Of a stretch of 33,745 nt of DNA, positions 7,340 through 16,200 are shown in pieces. The stretch covers positions 1-33,745 of the forward strand of contig CANGIZ010000020.1 of the NCBI GenBank assembly GCA_947454025.1, written 5' to 3'. Made by a program: the position numbers and the translations under genes. The notes below the pieces were generated by a model, which was given only the letters and a program-made list of their open reading frames with translations, was not told the origin of the DNA and did no database searches. Each line of letters begins with the position of its first letter. Positions within the stretch are counted from its first letter, which is position 1. This DNA is from Bacteroidota bacterium (lineage in GTDB: Bacteria; Bacteroidota; Bacteroidia; Chitinophagales; Chitinophagaceae).

Positions 7340-8224
7340 ATGAGTCAGCATGCAAATTATTCGATTAAAGTGGACCAATTTGAGGGGCCATTTGACCTTT
7401 TGTTATTCTTTATTGAGAGAGATGAGATGGATATTTATAATATTCAAATCACCAAAATCATAAAGGATTTCTTGGACTTTATACATAACCAAGAAAAGCT
7501 GAATATTGAAATGAGTAGTGAGTTTATCTTATTCGTTTCTACCTTAATGCGCATTAAAGCTAAATTATTATTACCAAGAAAAGAGATCGATTCTCAAGGA
7601 AATGAAATTGACCCAAGACAGGAATTAATTGACAAGATTTTAGAATACAAAAAGTACAAAGAAGCGGCGGTACAAATGGCCGATTTAGAATCTTTGCGAA
7701 TGCTTATGATGAAGCGTGGAAATATCCAACAGGAAATGTCTTTGGTGGGAGAGGAAGCAGCAGAGGGTACTGAATTACAAACGGTTACTTTGTTTAAATT
7801 AATGAAGTCGTTTGAAAAAGTAATGTTGCGTTTACAGGATCGTCAATTTAAGCCAGTGCATACGGTGGTGCGTTATAACTACACAATGGAAGGAAGTAGG
7901 GTGCATGTATTGGATTTAGTAGAAAAAGAAAAAACAGTCTCCTTCGAAAAAATATTTGACGTGTGTGAAGACCGCGTTCACGCCTTATTCTTATTCTTAT
8001 CTATCTTAGAACTTTCTCAACAAAAATATATGAAGTTGATGGTGGGTGAAGGAAGAAACAATTTCATTGTTGAATGGAATGAAAATAGAGAAGAAGATTT
8101 AGAGCCGGGCCATGTTGATACATTTGATGCTTGGGAAACCAAGGCAGATTTAGATAGCTTTAAGGATGACCCTATAAGTGCGTCTACACAAGAAGAAGGC
8201 GACTTTGATCCAAGTTTAAACTAG
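7340..8224 (+). CDS. scpA: Segregation and condensation protein A
   Basis: A 294-residue kleisin. The N-terminal FEGPFDLLLFFIERDEMDIYNI string and the following EFILFVSTLMRIKAKLLLP are the ScpA signature that contacts Smc; the C-terminal winged-helix part contains VSFEKIF and FLSILELSQQKYMKL. With Smc and ScpB it forms the bacterial condensin. The last 45 residues are strongly acidic and probably disordered. No scpB is adjacent. scpA and dxs run convergently, 35 bases apart, with no clear terminator hairpin between them. Confidence 0.93.
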   Translation: MSQHANYSIKVDQFEGPFDLLLFFIERDEMDIYNIQITKIIKDFLDFIHNQEKLNIEMSSEFILFVSTLMRIKAKLLLPRKEIDSQGNEIDPRQELIDKILEYKKYKEAAVQMADLESLRMLMMKRGNIQQEMSLVGEEAAEGTELQTVTLFKLMKSFEKVMLRLQDRQFKPVHTVVRYNYTMEGSRVHVLDLVEKEKTVSFEKIFDVCEDRVHALFLFLSILELSQQKYMKLMVGEGRNNFIVEWNENREEDLEPGHVDTFDAWETKADLDSFKDDPISASTQEEGDFDPSLN

Positions 8225-8259
8225 TAATCACTAAGCTCTCTTAATTTTTATTGTACTAT

Positions 8260-10182
8260 TTAAGCCTCGGCAAGTATCGACTTTCCCAATAAATTTTTTA
8301 CTGCATCTGCAATGGCAATGGCGTCGTAATGACATTCGTGGTGTAATTCTTTTAAACTACCATGTTCCACAATCGCATCTGGAATTCCTAGTATTTTAAT
8401 TTGACTTTGATAGCCGTGTTCATTCATGAATTCTAAAACTGCTGAACCCAAGCCCCCTACTACAGTGGCATCTTCCACCGTTACGATCTTATCATAGTTT
8501 TGGAAAACCTCATGTAATAATTCCTCGTCCAGCGGCTTTACAAAACGCATATCATAATGTGCAGGGTCAATGCCTTCTGCTCTTAAATTGCGAATAGCAG
8601 TTTGCGCAAAATTTCCTGGATGACCCAAAGAAAGGATTGCGATTTCTTTTCCATCTTTTAATTTTCTTCCTTTACCAATCGTTAATTGCTCGAATGGTTT
8701 TCTCCAATCTACCATTACGCCTTCGCCACGAGGATATCTGATCACCACTGGCAATTTAATTTCAGGGAGCTGGGAAGTGTACATGAGGTTGCGCAATTCT
8801 TGTTCATTCATTGGCGCAGCGATAATCATGTTTGGAATACATCTAAAAAATGCAATATCATAACAGCCATGATGGGTAGGACCGTCTTCGCCTACTAAAC
8901 CCGCACGGTCTAAACAAAATACAACGGGTAATTTTTGCAAAGCAACATCATGAATCACTTGATCATAGGCACGTTGCATAAAAGAACTGTAAATATTACA
9001 AAACACTTTCATGCCCTGTGTTGCCAAGCCAGCACTTAAGGTAACCGCATGTTGCTCACAAATGCCCACATCAAACGCACGATGAGGCATCGCGTCCATC
9101 ATGAATTTAAGAGAAGATCCACTCGGCATGGCCGGTGTTACGCCCATGATGTTTGGATTTTTTTCAGCCAGCTCTAATATGGTATGTCCAAAAACATCCT
9201 GGTATTTAGGAGGTTGTGGTGTCTCAATTTTTTTCTTAATAATCTCACCGGTTAATTTATCAAACAAACCAGGCGCATGCCATTTAGTTTGGTCTTTTTC
9301 GGCAAGTTCATATCCCTTTCCTTTCACAGTAAGAATATGTAAAATTTTAGGACCCGGAATTTCGCGTAAGTCTTTTAAGGTATCCACCAACTTGGTAATG
9401 TTGTGACCATCAATAGGACCAAAATACCTAAGTTGTAATGCTTCAAAAAGATTACTGCTTTTAGATACGACTCCTTTTAAACCTGCTTCCACTTTAGATG
9501 CCATCTCACGTGTGAAATGCTTACCAACAGGCAATTTGCCCATTAGTTGCCAAAGTTCGTCTCTGAATTTATTGTAAGTTGGAGAAGTACTAATGTCGGT
9601 TAAATATTCTTTCAATGCACCCACATTTGGGTCGATGCTCATGTTGTTGTCATTCAAAATAATCAATACATCGCTATCGGCAACACCAGCATGGTTCATT
9701 GCTTCAAAAGCCATCCCTGCAGTCATAGATCCATCACCAATAATTGCTACTGATTTACGATCTTCCCCTTTGTACTTAGCAGCCATGGCTATGCCTAGCG
9801 CAGCTGAAATAGATGTAGAAGAATGTCCAACACCAAAAGTATCGTATGGACTCTCGGAACGTTTAGGAAATCCACTAAGGCCATTGTATTTGCGGTTGGT
9901 CACGAATTCATCGCGACGACCCGTTAGAATTTTATGCCCATAAGCCTGGTGACCAACGTCAAAAACCAATTGATCATAAGGGGTATTGTAAACATAGTGT
10001 AAAGCAACGCTTAATTCCACTACGCCGAGGCTGGATGCGAAATGCCCACCTTGTACGCTCACCACATCAATGATGTACTGACGAAGTTCGTCACATACCT
10101 GGTGTAGTTTTTCCCTTGATACTTGTTTTAAGTCATCAGGGTTGTTAATGGTTTTTAATAAAGGGCCTGCCTCAAAATGCAT
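8260..10182 (-). CDS. dxs: 1-deoxy-D-xylulose-5-phosphate synthase
   Basis: A 640-residue full-length enzyme that condenses pyruvate and glyceraldehyde 3-phosphate with thiamine diphosphate, the first step of the MEP isoprenoid pathway and a source of precursor for thiamine and pyridoxal. Visible motifs: GGHFASSLGVVEL near the N-terminus, HQAYGHKILTGR, the diphosphate site IGDGSMTAGMAFEAMNHAG, the central FGPIDGHN, the second catalytic region GICEQHAVTLSAG, and GEDGPTHHG. The C-terminal transketolase-like domain is complete. ATG at 10182 gives the usual start. A TTG-N22-TACTTTTA pair on the minus strand (-7 at 10200-10207) is a plausible but imperfect promoter. Confidence 0.96.
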   Translation of the reverse strand: MHFEAGPLLKTINNPDDLKQVSREKLHQVCDELRQYIIDVVSVQGGHFASSLGVVELSVALHYVYNTPYDQLVFDVGHQAYGHKILTGRRDEFVTNRKYNGLSGFPKRSESPYDTFGVGHSSTSISAALGIAMAAKYKGEDRKSVAIIGDGSMTAGMAFEAMNHAGVADSDVLIILNDNNMSIDPNVGALKEYLTDISTSPTYNKFRDELWQLMGKLPVGKHFTREMASKVEAGLKGVVSKSSNLFEALQLRYFGPIDGHNITKLVDTLKDLREIPGPKILHILTVKGKGYELAEKDQTKWHAPGLFDKLTGEIIKKKIETPQPPKYQDVFGHTILELAEKNPNIMGVTPAMPSGSSLKFMMDAMPHRAFDVGICEQHAVTLSAGLATQGMKVFCNIYSSFMQRAYDQVIHDVALQKLPVVFCLDRAGLVGEDGPTHHGCYDIAFFRCIPNMIIAAPMNEQELRNLMYTSQLPEIKLPVVIRYPRGEGVMVDWRKPFEQLTIGKGRKLKDGKEIAILSLGHPGNFAQTAIRNLRAEGIDPAHYDMRFVKPLDEELLHEVFQNYDKIVTVEDATVVGGLGSAVLEFMNEHGYQSQIKILGIPDAIVEHGSLKELHHECHYDAIAIADAVKNLLGKSILAEA

Positions 10183-10292
10183 TCGAAATATTTGTGATGT
10201 AAAAGTAAGTTAATAACATAAATATAGGTCAATTGTTTACGCTAAAATCTAAACTCCCCACTTATCTAGAAATATTGCCTTTAATCTAATAA

Positions 10293-10302
10293 TTAGGCCT
10301 AA
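10293..10302. promoter_or_regulatory. 10-bp perfect palindrome at the -33 position of the LytS-type kinase promoter
   Basis: TTAGGCCTAA is a perfect palindrome ending 17 bases before the -7 element at 10320. Its place over the -33 region makes it a candidate operator, for example for the LytTR regulator, though LytTR sites are usually direct repeats, so the factor is unknown. Confidence 0.3.
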
Positions 10303-10319
10303 AAGCGGGGCTATTGGAG

Positions 10320-10327
10320 TAAATTTG
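10320..10327 (+). promoter_or_regulatory. Bacteroidota -7 element for the kinase/regulator operon
   Basis: TAAATTTG is a full TAnnTTTG match with only 6 bases between it and the ATG at 10334. Transcripts starting at the usual distance would be leaderless or nearly so. Confidence 0.55.
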
Positions 10328-10333
10328 GTGACT

Positions 10334-11434
10334 ATGAAAAAGAACAGTCGTATTTTTTGGATCTGTCAAATCGCTGGCTGGGCAAGCTACGCACTTACGA
10401 TTGTGTTTTTTGCATATGTTTTGGAAAAGCAGTTGAGTTCAATTTTTGTTAAACGCATCATAATAAGCGTATTATTAGGGATTTTACTAACTTCTTTATT
10501 GAGACATTCGATTATAAAAAATCAATTAAGGCCACCAACCCCTTCAAAACAATGGTGGAAAATTTTAGTATTATTGCTCTTTTTTTCATTCGTTTATAGC
10601 TTTTTATCAGATTCGCTTATCGAAATTTTTAGATTGTATGAGCCAAGAGGAGCTGTAAAACCAGTAAAGAATGACTTTGTATTTTCATTCACCGAAATTG
10701 CAAAAAACTGGGATTCTACAAGGGTTGGAAAAAGATTTTTATTCGGCTTGATCTTCGACACGCCTATCTTTTTTGTTTGGATTTCGATTTACATTCTTTG
10801 GCACTATATTGAGTTTACCAATTCGGAGGCTATTAATAAAGTAAAATTAGAAACGCTTATTAAAGAGTTGGAATTAAAAACGATTAAATCGCAAATTAAT
10901 CCGCACTTTATTTTCAATGCATTAAATAGCATTCGTGCATTGGTAGATGAGGATCCGCAACGAGCGAGACAAGCCATTACAGAGTTGAGTAATATTTTAA
11001 GAAGTAGCATCCAAGTAGACAAAGTGGAAGTAACTAGCTTGGAAAAAGAACTGGCAATTGTGAAGGATTATTTGGCTTTGGAATACATTCGTTTTGCCGA
11101 TCGTTTACAAATTGTATACGAAATTGACGAAAACACTTTGCACAATCAGTTGCCTCCAATGATGTTACAAACACTTGTCGAAAATGCTATCAAACACGGC
11201 CTAGGAAAGCAACCCGGAAATTGTATTATTAAAATTGTATCCAAATTTGAAGACCAAAAACTTGCATTAAAAGTAGTGAATACTGGAGTTTTACAAAACA
11301 CAGATAATGACGGATTTGGATTGCAAAGTACAAGAGAGCGTTTAAATATTTTATATCGTGGTGAAGCATTGTTTGAAATTTACCAATGTGAACCCACGCA
11401 AGTAACTGCAAAATTAGTAATACCTATTCATTAG
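10334..11434 (+). CDS. LytS/YehU-type sensor histidine kinase
   Basis: A 366-residue membrane kinase. About four N-terminal hydrophobic helices (residues 8-30, 35-55, 75-95 and 140-160) precede a short coiled coil and the His_kinase domain: QINPHFIFNALNSI with the phospho-acceptor His191, the N box LVENAIKHGLG and the G box GFGLQSTRERL. No separate sensor domain is present, so the signal is probably sensed in or near the membrane. The frame runs back to a TTG at 10325, which lies inside the -7 element, so the ATG at 10334 is chosen. The response regulator follows after 14 bases, forming a two-gene operon. Confidence 0.9.
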   Translation: MKKNSRIFWICQIAGWASYALTIVFFAYVLEKQLSSIFVKRIIISVLLGILLTSLLRHSIIKNQLRPPTPSKQWWKILVLLLFFSFVYSFLSDSLIEIFRLYEPRGAVKPVKNDFVFSFTEIAKNWDSTRVGKRFLFGLIFDTPIFFVWISIYILWHYIEFTNSEAINKVKLETLIKELELKTIKSQINPHFIFNALNSIRALVDEDPQRARQAITELSNILRSSIQVDKVEVTSLEKELAIVKDYLALEYIRFADRLQIVYEIDENTLHNQLPPMMLQTLVENAIKHGLGKQPGNCIIKIVSKFEDQKLALKVVNTGVLQNTDNDGFGLQSTRERLNILYRGEALFEIYQCEPTQVTAKLVIPIH

Positions 11435-11448
11435 AAATTTAAGTAGCA

Positions 11449-12189
11449 ATGACTATAACACCTATCAAAGCGATCATCATTGACGACGAAAGATTAGCCA
11501 GAAATGAACTGAAAAAATTGCTTGAACAACACCCCGAAATTCAAGTGGTGGACGAGGCGAGTGGTGTAGACGAAGCTGTTGAAAAAGTAGACATCGCAAG
11601 ACCTGATTTAATTTTTCTGGATATCCAAATGCCTGGTAAAACAGGGTTTGATTTATTGGCAGAGTTGGAAAAAGCACCACGCGTCATTTTCACAACTGCC
11701 TATGATGAATTTGCATTAAAAGCATTTGAGGTAAATGCCTTGGACTATTTATTAAAACCAATCGATCCAAAACGATTGGCGGACGCAATACAAAAATTAC
11801 AAACCGAACTTCAATTAGAACAAGCTAGCATAAATGGTATCAATCGTGGTCCTTTAACCGAGGCCGACCAGGTGTTTGTGAAAGATGGTGAAAAATGTTG
11901 GTTCGTTAAATTAGCTGAAATCAGATTGTTTGAAAGTGTAGGGAATTACGCCAAAGTATATTTCTCAACACACAAGCCATTAATTTTAAAATCATTGAAT
12001 GCATTAGAGGATCGTTTGGATGATCGTGTATTTTTCAGGGCCAATCGAAAGCATATCATTAATCTACATTGGATCGAAAAAATCGAACCTTATTTTAATG
12101 GAGGCTTATTAGTAGAATTAAAAGGAGGCGAAAAAATTGAAATTAGTCGTCGCCAAACCGTGAAGTTTAAGGAAATGATGAGTTTCTAA
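11449..12189 (+). CDS. LytTR-family response regulator
   Basis: A 246-residue regulator. The receiver domain has the acidic pair Asp12/Asp13, the phosphorylation site Asp58 in LIFLDIQMPG, Thr83 and Lys103. The C-terminal LytTR DNA-binding domain (about residues 140-244) contains IRLFESVGNYAKVYF and FFRANRKHIINLHWIEKI. It should be phosphorylated by the kinase encoded just upstream and bind promoter DNA as a dimer. Targets cannot be inferred. It ends 5 bases from the convergent GGGP synthase gene with no terminator between them. Confidence 0.93.
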   Translation: MTITPIKAIIIDDERLARNELKKLLEQHPEIQVVDEASGVDEAVEKVDIARPDLIFLDIQMPGKTGFDLLAELEKAPRVIFTTAYDEFALKAFEVNALDYLLKPIDPKRLADAIQKLQTELQLEQASINGINRGPLTEADQVFVKDGEKCWFVKLAEIRLFESVGNYAKVYFSTHKPLILKSLNALEDRLDDRVFFRANRKHIINLHWIEKIEPYFNGGLLVELKGGEKIEISRRQTVKFKEMMSF

Positions 12190-12194
12190 AAATA

Positions 12195-12944
12195 CTAGTT
12201 GTTTAAGCTATGAATGGCAGCTGCAATTTCTTTAATGAGTGCAGGGTCTTTTTCCACTGCATTACCCACTACAATAATGTCTGCACCTGCTAAGCAGTTT
12301 TCTTTAGCTTTTTCTGCACTTGTAATTCCGCCTCCAATTATGAGAGGGATATGAATATACTTAGCAACTTGTTGAATCATGGACGGTGTAATGGTCTGCT
12401 TCGCACCACTACCTGCGTCCATATAAATTAGCTTTAATCCCAGCATTTCTCCAGCCATTGCAGTGCAAGAGGCAATGTCGTTTTTATTTGCCGGAATAGG
12501 GTTGGTATTGGAAATATAAGAAACGGTTGTTGGAGTACCTCCGTCAACCAGCATATAACCCACAGGAATAATTTCTAGCCCGCTCTGTTTTACAAAAGGG
12601 GCACTAATTACGTGCTGACCAATTAATAATTCAGGATTACGGCCAGAAATGAGCGAAAGATACAAAAGCGCATCTGCCTTTGGCGTAATCTGATCTGGTG
12701 AACCTGGGAATAAAATTACAGGTATGCTACTCTTATTTTTAATCGTTGTTACTACTTTGTCTAAAGTGTCGGTAACCACTAAGCTACCTCCAACGAAAAA
12801 GTAGTCCACATTAGATTGGATTGCTATATCAATGGTCTTTAAAAGCGTTGTATCATCCAATTTGTCGGGGTCAATAAGTACCGCAAACGCTTTCTTGGCG
12901 CCAATTTTACCCTTATATATCGTGTCGTAAATCTTATGCTTCAT
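12195..12944 (-). CDS. Geranylgeranylglyceryl phosphate synthase-family protein (PcrB/GGGPS group II)
   Basis: A 249-residue (beta/alpha)8 barrel with the family marks LIDPDK (about residues 23-28), FFVGGSLV, FPGSPDQI, YMLVDGGTPTT, IYMDAGSGAK, IIGGGI and VVGNAVEKD for phosphate binding. Archaeal GGGPS joins a geranylgeranyl chain to glycerol 1-phosphate; Bacteroidota homologues (group II) have been reported to make the same ether-lipid precursor, but their role in the cell is not established. Dxs, encoded 2 kb away, begins the pathway that supplies the prenyl chain. The gene is alone on its strand and starts at the edge of the long control region upstream of nrdJ. Confidence 0.88.
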   Translation of the reverse strand: MKHKIYDTIYKGKIGAKKAFAVLIDPDKLDDTTLLKTIDIAIQSNVDYFFVGGSLVVTDTLDKVVTTIKNKSSIPVILFPGSPDQITPKADALLYLSLISGRNPELLIGQHVISAPFVKQSGLEIIPVGYMLVDGGTPTTVSYISNTNPIPANKNDIASCTAMAGEMLGLKLIYMDAGSGAKQTITPSMIQQVAKYIHIPLIIGGGITSAEKAKENCLAGADIIVVGNAVEKDPALIKEIAAAIHSLNN

Positions 12945-13137
12945 GATCAGTCCTAATTAGTTAATTCAGCTGCTCGAAGCTCAAAAATATCAATTTTAAG
13001 CTTAACCAGGGGAAACAATCCCATTTATTACAAAAAAAAATGATTCGACCTAGATTTTTTTCTTAAGAAACTAACATCTCGTGGGGATAATTCATAGAAT
13101 TCAATGGTGTTATGGGGTTTCGAATTAAAATAAATCC

Positions 13138-13146
13138 TTATCCACA
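13138..13146 (+). promoter_or_regulatory. Perfect DnaA-box sequence upstream of nrdJ
   Basis: TTATCCACA equals the consensus DnaA box. It lies 117 bases before the nrdJ ATG, with a one-mismatch inverted box 47 bases further upstream. DnaA control of nrd promoters is known in E. coli; whether DnaA binds here is inference. Confidence 0.5.
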
Positions 13147-13199
13147 GCTGTTGATATTTCGCAGCATGAAGTATGGATCCATAGGGATATTTTCGTATA

Positions 13200-13228
13200 C
13201 CCATCAAGGTTTTTGAAAACCTAATGGG
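13200..13228. promoter_or_regulatory. Hairpin or operator just upstream of nrdJ
   Basis: Inner arms AGGTTTT/AAAACCT (13207-13213 and 13216-13222) and outer arms CCCAT/ATGGG (13200-13204 and 13224-13228) stack with a small bulge. The structure ends 34 bases before the nrdJ start and has no T run, so it looks like an operator or 5'-leader element rather than a terminator. Confidence 0.5.
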
Positions 13229-13262
13229 AAAACTGATAATACCCTATAAATAGAATACGACC

Positions 13263-16200
13263 ATGGCTAACCCAAAAACAAAAACAAGCGCGAAGAAAGG
13301 ACTAGAGTTCTCTCGCCGATTTACAAAAGACAATGTGTCTCCATTTGACCAATTCGAGTACGACTATCGTGATAGCGTAATCAAAAATCCAAACGGAGAA
13401 AAAGTGTTTGAAATGACGAATGTAGAAGTTCCAAAACAATGGAGCCAAATTGCTACAGACATTTTAGCACAAAAGTATTTTAGAAAAGCAGGTGTGCCAC
13501 AAGCCGATGGTTCACTAGGTAGAGAAACTTCGGTTAAGCAAGTTGCACATCGTATGGCCAATTGTTGGAGAGTATGGGGAGAGCGCTATGGTTATTTCGC
13601 AACTGCAAATGATGCACAAGTATTTTATGAAGAATTGGTATATAGTATCTTAAACCAAGCGTGTGTGCCTAACTCGCCACAATGGTTTAATACAGGATTA
13701 CACGAAAGCTATGGTATTACAGGTGGAGCACAAGGACACTATTATGTAGATCCAATTGACAAACAATTAAAGAGATCAACTAGTGCGTATGAGCGTCCTC
13801 AACCGCATGCTTGTTTTATTTTGAGTGTGAACGATGATTTAGTGAACGAGGGGGGTATTATGGATTTGTGGACAAGAGAAGCAAGAATTTTTAAATATGG
13901 TTCTGGAGTGGGTACGAATTTCTCACAAATTCGTGGTGCAAATGAAAAATTAAGTGGTGGTGGTTCTTCAAGTGGTTTAATGAGCTTCTTGAAAATTGGT
14001 GACCGCGCTGCAGGTGCAATCAAATCAGGAGGTACCACACGTCGTGCTGCTAAAATGGTTTGTTTGGATTTGGATCACCCAGAAGTTTTAGAATTCATTA
14101 ACTGGAAAGTACAAGAAGAAGATAAAGTAGCTGCATTAGTAGCTGCAGGATATGACAATGGTTATGAAGGAGAAGCGTATGCAACTGTTTCAGGTCAAAA
14201 CTCAAACAACTCTGTACGTATCCCAAATAGCTTCTTTAAAGCTTTGTCTGAAAATGGCAACTGGGAATTAAAAGCACGTACCGATGGTCGTGTAATGAAG
14301 TCTATTCCAGCAAGAGAAGTATGGGAGCAAATTGCCAACGCTGCTTGGCGTTGTGCGGATCCTGGTACACAATACGATACAACTATTAACGAGTGGCATA
14401 CTTGTCCAAAAGGTGGTCGTATCAATGCATCTAATCCATGTTCTGAATACATGTTCTTAGATAACACTGCATGTAACTTGGCTTCTATTAACTTAAGAAA
14501 ATTCTTTGACGAATCAGATAACTCATTTGATGTTGAAGGTTTTGAATATACTACAAGATTATGGCAGACTGTATTAGAAGTATCTATTCTAATGGCGCAG
14601 TTCCCATCAAGAGAAGTAGCACAATTGTCTTATGACTACCGAACTACAGGTTTAGGTTTTGCCAACTTAGGTTCAATGTTAATGGTAAGTGGTATTCCTT
14701 ATGATAGCGAAGAAGCACGTGGTATTGCCGGTGCAATTACAGCAATCATGACAGGTATTGCTTATAAAACATCTGCGGAGATGGCGAGCTTCCTTGGTGC
14801 TTTTGATAAGTATGAGGAAAACAAAGAAGACATGTTGCGTGTAATGCGTAACCACCGTGCAGCTGCTTATGATGCAGATGCTTATGTTGGAATTGAAATC
14901 AAGCCACAAGGAATCAAAGCACAATACACTCCTGACTATTTATTGAAAGCTGCAACAAAGGCTTGGGATGATGCAGTTCAATTAGGAGAAAAATATGGGT
15001 ATAGAAACGCTCAAACAACGGTAATTGCTCCAACAGGAACGATTGGTTTGGTAATGGATTGTGATACTACAGGTGTGGAGCCAGATTTCGCTTTAGTGAA
15101 ATTTAAAAAATTATCTGGTGGTGGTTATTTCAAAATCATCAACCAATCAGTACCTCAAGCATTAAAGAACTTGGGTTATACACAAGCACAAAATGATGCG
15201 ATTGTGAACTTTGCGGTAGGACATGCAAGCTTTACAAATGCTCCATTTGTTAATGATGCGGCATTATTAGCTAAAGGGTTCACTCAGGAAGAAGTTGAAA
15301 AATTAAATAACGCAGCTAAATCTGCATTCGAAATTGGATTCATCTTTAACCGTTTCACTTTAGGTGATGCTTGTTTAACAAGATTAGGTTTCAAAGAAGA
15401 AGTATTCGCAGACTGGAGCTTTAACTTATTAGAGGCATTAGGATTTACCGAAGACCAAATTGATGCAGCGAACGATTATGTTTGTGGTACCATGACAGTA
15501 GAAGGTGCTCCTGAATTGAATCCTGCGCATTTGCCAGTATTTGATTGTGCGAACAAAAACGGTAAAAAAGGAGTTAGATATATTCACGCGCACGGACATA
15601 TTAGAATGATGGCTGCATGTCAACCATTCTTATCAGGTGCGATTTCAAAAACAATCAACCTTCCAAACGAAGCAACAGTCGAAGAAATTGCAGACTGTTA
15701 TTTAATGAGTTGGGAGTTAGGTTTAAAAGCAAATGCGTTATACCGCGATGGTTCTAAATTAAGCCAACCATTATCTACAAAATCAGATAAGAAAAAGAAA
15801 ACTGAAGACGCTGAAGCGGAAGAAGCAACAGCAGAAGCAGGTGCATCTCAAATGGTTGATTTAAGTAACCTTACTGTTGATGAATTATTAGAAGAAGTAC
15901 AAAAGAGAATGACTACTTCAACCGACACGGTATTAAAGCGTCAATTGTCTCGCATTGTTGAGCGCAAATCCTTACCAGCTAAGCGTCGTGGCTTTACACA
16001 AAAAGCAAGAATCGGTGGTCAAGTATTGTTCTTGAGAACTGGCGAATACAATGATGGTACTGTAGGTGAATTATTTATAGATTTAGCAAAAGAAGGTTCT
16101 ACATTGCGTAGCTTGATGAACTGTTTCGCCATCTCTATCTCAGTTGGTTTACAGTATGGTGTGCCATTAGAAGAGTTCGTTGACAAATTCGTATTTACTA

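Larger units (their letters stand above)
12945..13262. promoter_or_regulatory. nrdJ: 318-base palindrome-rich control region between GGGPS and nrdJ
   Basis: This is the longest non-coding stretch of the window. Perfect palindromes: TTAAGCTTAA (12996-13005), TTTCTTAAGAAA (13059-13070) and TATGGATCCATA (13172-13183). A perfect DnaA box TTATCCACA lies at 13138-13146 on the plus strand, and a one-mismatch box TTATCCCCA at 13082-13090 on the minus strand. A strong hairpin lies at 13200-13228. No B12-riboswitch core box, NrdR box, tRNA or credible small ORF was seen. It probably carries divergent promoters for both genes and cell-cycle-linked control of nrdJ. Confidence 0.5.

Noticed and set aside
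12945-13262. A cobalamin riboswitch in front of the B12-dependent reductase
   Set aside because: No B12-box or conserved core pairing could be found by eye; a covariance-model search would settle it.
13799-15623. Several minus-strand frames of 61-90 codons inside nrdJ
   Set aside because: They lie wholly within a well-supported gene, have no recognisable motif and no promoter or start context.
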